Below, piece after piece: positions 23,829 through 25,396 of a DNA stretch of 25,396 bases. Made by a program: the position numbers and the translations under genes. The DNA lies in the NCBI GenBank assembly GCA_965370045.1, contig CBDUSI010000064.1:1-25396 (forward strand). Reading direction: 5' to 3'. Positions within the stretch are counted from its first letter, which is position 1. Every line of letters begins with the position of its first letter. This DNA comes from CAZONU01 sp965370045 (lineage in GTDB: Bacteria > Planctomycetota > SZUA-567 > JAKLDR01). The notes under the pieces are model-generated. The model saw only the letters and a program-made list of their open reading frames with translations. It did not search any database and was not told the origin of the DNA.

Positions 23829-24881
23829 TCATTTCTTTCGGTCCTCAACGTCCTGAGCCAATTCGATCAGGTCATGCGAGCGACGTGTGACACCGATCCC
23901 GTTCTCTACCAACAGAACGACCAACTGCTCGCCGTTCATTAGCGCGACGGGAACGGCGTTTGGCCGGGCAGCCTCGGTTCGAGCCCTAGGGCTGAAATCG
24001 CTCGTCGTGATGATTAACCCCTGCTCGTGGGTGCCCAGGCTGCCACGAACTTGCTGGACCGTCTGGGACTGCACGTGGTTCTTCGGCTGCCATCGCTTGA
24101 CCTGCACGGCCATCCGCGTGCGGATCACGTCGCCGACGACCAGCGTCCCGCGAACGTCGATGCCCCCGTCCTTGCTTCCTTGCGTGACCTCGATGTCCTC
24201 GAAGCCGATCTCCGCCAGCAACCGGGCAATCAACTCCTCAAACTCGGTCGGGTCCATTCCCAGCAACCGCTTGTGGAGCGCCTGGCGGATGCGCTTGTTG
24301 TGCTGCTCGATCTCGAAGGCCAGACCCTTGCCCATCCAGCGGGACAGGCCGACGTAGCCCCGCCCGTGCTGGACGAAGCGCGGCTGCTTGCCGCGCTTCT
24401 GGTGCCGCCGAATCTCCGTGAGTATCTGAGCATACATCGTCGCCTCGGGCGTCCTGCCCTCGGTGGCGATCCAGCCGAGCTCAATGGCCTTCTCGGTGAC
24501 CTGTCGGTAGTGCATCGGCTTCTTGTCGCCGAACTGCTCCAGCACCTTCTCGGCCGCCCCGGTGAATGAATAGGTCGAAGTTGCAACCTTTCTGCTTCTG
24601 CTACGCCGACCGGGCTTCTCAGCAGAAGCTGGAATCTCGGTGCCTGGGCGGAGGGCGAATGTTTGAGGGCCGGTGCGGATGAATGGAGAGGCATCGCCAT
24701 TCTTCTTGATATCCGCATAAAGGCGCGCGGACACGGTCGCATGCGGCGTCTTGCCGCCGGGCTTCCAGAGCTTCTTGGCCAGGATGCGCTTGGTTATCTC
24801 CTTGGCATGGAGCGGCTCGCCTGCTTCTTGGAGAACCAGAATCGCGGCATCGCGAACGTTCATCTTTCTGGTACGTATCAT
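23829..24881 (-). CDS. Mrr-type restriction endonuclease with two HARE-HTH domains
   Basis: This 350-residue protein carries two N-terminal winged helices of the HARE-HTH kind (8-80: RDAAILVLQEAGEPLHAKEI, TVSARLYADIKK; and 105-182: EKVLEQFGDKKPMHYRQV, MYAQILTEIRRH). A PD-(D/E)XK nuclease of the Mrr_cat family lies at about 210-335. Its expected active-site residues are present: E215/E216 in FEELIARLL, D242 in GSKDGGIDVRG, and Q260-K262 in MAVQVKRW. Mrr enzymes cut foreign or modified DNA. The ATG at 24881 overlaps the TGA of the hsdR remnant (ATGA), so it was probably part of a type I restriction operon. A Met at 24863 would also keep both domains. It could guard, replace or add to the HsdR nuclease. 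Confidence 0.92.
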   Translation of the reverse strand: MIRTRKMNVRDAAILVLQEAGEPLHAKEITKRILAKKLWKPGGKTPHATVSARLYADIKKNGDASPFIRTGPQTFALRPGTEIPASAEKPGRRSRSRKVATSTYSFTGAAEKVLEQFGDKKPMHYRQVTEKAIELGWIATEGRTPEATMYAQILTEIRRHQKRGKQPRFVQHGRGYVGLSRWMGKGLAFEIEQHNKRIRQALHKRLLGMDPTEFEELIARLLAEIGFEDIEVTQGSKDGGIDVRGTLVVGDVIRTRMAVQVKRWQPKNHVQSQTVQQVRGSLGTHEQGLIITTSDFSPRARTEAARPNAVPVALMNGEQLVVLLVENGIGVTRRSHDLIELAQDVEDRKK

Positions 24882-25372
24882 ACGTTTACGATCCCTTCCG
24901 CCATCAGCTCAGCCTGACGGATCACCAGGTGCGTTGCCGCCTCCTGGGCGTCAGGCGGATAGCCATACTTTGTGAGCAGCCGACGTACAGTACGGCGCAT
25001 GTCCGCCCGGACGGTCTCGCGCTGGGTCCAGTCCAGAGACGCTTTTGCCTTGATCCGGTCGGCAAGTTCCCGCGCAATCAGTTTGAGCGTGTCGTCCTGC
25101 ATCACTTCGCGGGCCGAAGCGTTGTCGGCAAGAGCGTCATAGAACGCGACTTCCTCTTCGGTCAGACCAGACGCCTCGCCGCGATGGACGGCCTCACGAA
25201 TCGCTCTCGCCAAGCCGATCAGCTCTTCGATGACCTGCGCCGTGGTCAGCGCCCGGTTAGTGTACCGCGTGAGCGTAGCCTCCAGCGATTCACGGAACGT
25301 CCGCGACTGCACGATATTCACACGCTCGCGACTGCGTATCTGATTGGTGGGGGGCCTGCAAAAGGGGACCAC
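24878..25372 (-). pseudogene. hsdR: Type I restriction enzyme HsdR subunit, C-terminal remnant
   Basis: From about 25330 downstream the frame matches the C-terminal helical domain of HsdR: VNIVQSRTFRESLEATLTRY, VIEELIGLARAIREA, LTEEEVAFYDALADN, LIARELADRIKAKASLDW and LTKYGYPPDAQEA are family hallmarks. The DEAD-box motor and nuclease domains that should precede are missing. The first 14 codons (25372-25331, starting at GTG) read VVPFCRPPTNQIRS, unlike HsdR, and come from sequence that resembles an insertion-sequence end. So only about 150 of some 1000 residues remain, and without its motor the piece cannot restrict DNA. It ends in an ATGA overlap with the Mrr-like gene. The missing part might lie on the far side of an insertion beyond the window. 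Confidence 0.82.
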
Positions 25373-25396
25373 TTTGAGGGGTTGATGGGCTTGTAA
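25341..25396. mobile_element. Possible insertion-sequence end (IS21-like) interrupting hsdR
   Basis: HsdR similarity stops at about 25330-25340. The sequence then changes to TGATTGGTGGGGGGCCTG followed by CAAAAGGGGACCACTTTGAG. CAAAAGGGGACCACTTT resembles the subterminal repeats I associate with IS21-family elements, whose ends begin with TG. No transposase is visible because the window ends 56 bases on. The call rests on the break in hsdR and motif memory only. Confidence 0.32.

Overview
The window is GC-rich chromosomal DNA, probably from a planctomycete or another member of the PVC group. The clues are an ECF sigma factor of the type common in Planctomycetes at the left edge, secreted polysaccharide-acting proteins rich in HEAT repeats, a GH123/DUF4091-like protein and a GntR/LacI hybrid regulator. 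This assignment is inferred from gene content; there is no rRNA or complete tRNA to confirm it. Apart from one gene at 496-3135, everything I can support as protein-coding lies on the minus strand. The long plus-strand ORFs elsewhere are GC-driven shadows.

Left part (1-10200), carbohydrate-related. A truncated ECF sigma gene (1-184, minus) diverges from a secreted pectate-lyase-like protein fused to HEAT repeats (496-3135, plus). Converging on it is a tight minus-strand operon of three genes: a GntR-HTH/LacI-type sugar-sensing regulator (9642 to 8536), a secreted DUF4091/GH123-like protein (8526 to 5878), and a secreted protein of about 20 HEAT repeats (5873 to 3410). The last gene carries a one-base frameshift at about 4847. 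The operon is bracketed by two copies of a 31-nt sequence (28/31 identical) that resembles the 3' end of tRNA-Pro. Each copy sits next to a minus-strand terminator hairpin. The copy upstream of the regulator also has a near-consensus sigma-70 promoter, so it may make a short structured RNA or a leader.

Middle part (10210-19023), efflux. A near-consensus promoter drives TetR, then an outer-membrane factor lipoprotein, a periplasmic adaptor, an RND transporter, a small unknown protein and a hybrid histidine kinase. The first four genes are joined by overlapping or nearly touching ends. The RND pump lacks the usual Asp-Asp and Lys proton-relay residues in the two central transmembrane helices.

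Right part (19053-25396), a defence-like island. In transcription order it holds the C-terminal remnant of a type I restriction HsdR subunit, a double HARE-HTH/Mrr-type nuclease, an SMC/RecF-like ATPase without an N-terminal nuclease, a histidine kinase with an alpha-helical (HEAT-like) N-terminus, a response regulator with DNA-binding C-terminal domains, and a second TetR. ATGA overlaps and very short gaps suggest one transcription unit. The hsdR remnant stops at the window edge in sequence that looks like an insertion-sequence end. The nuclease, ATPase and two-component set is the best candidate here for an undescribed defence or DNA-damage signalling system.
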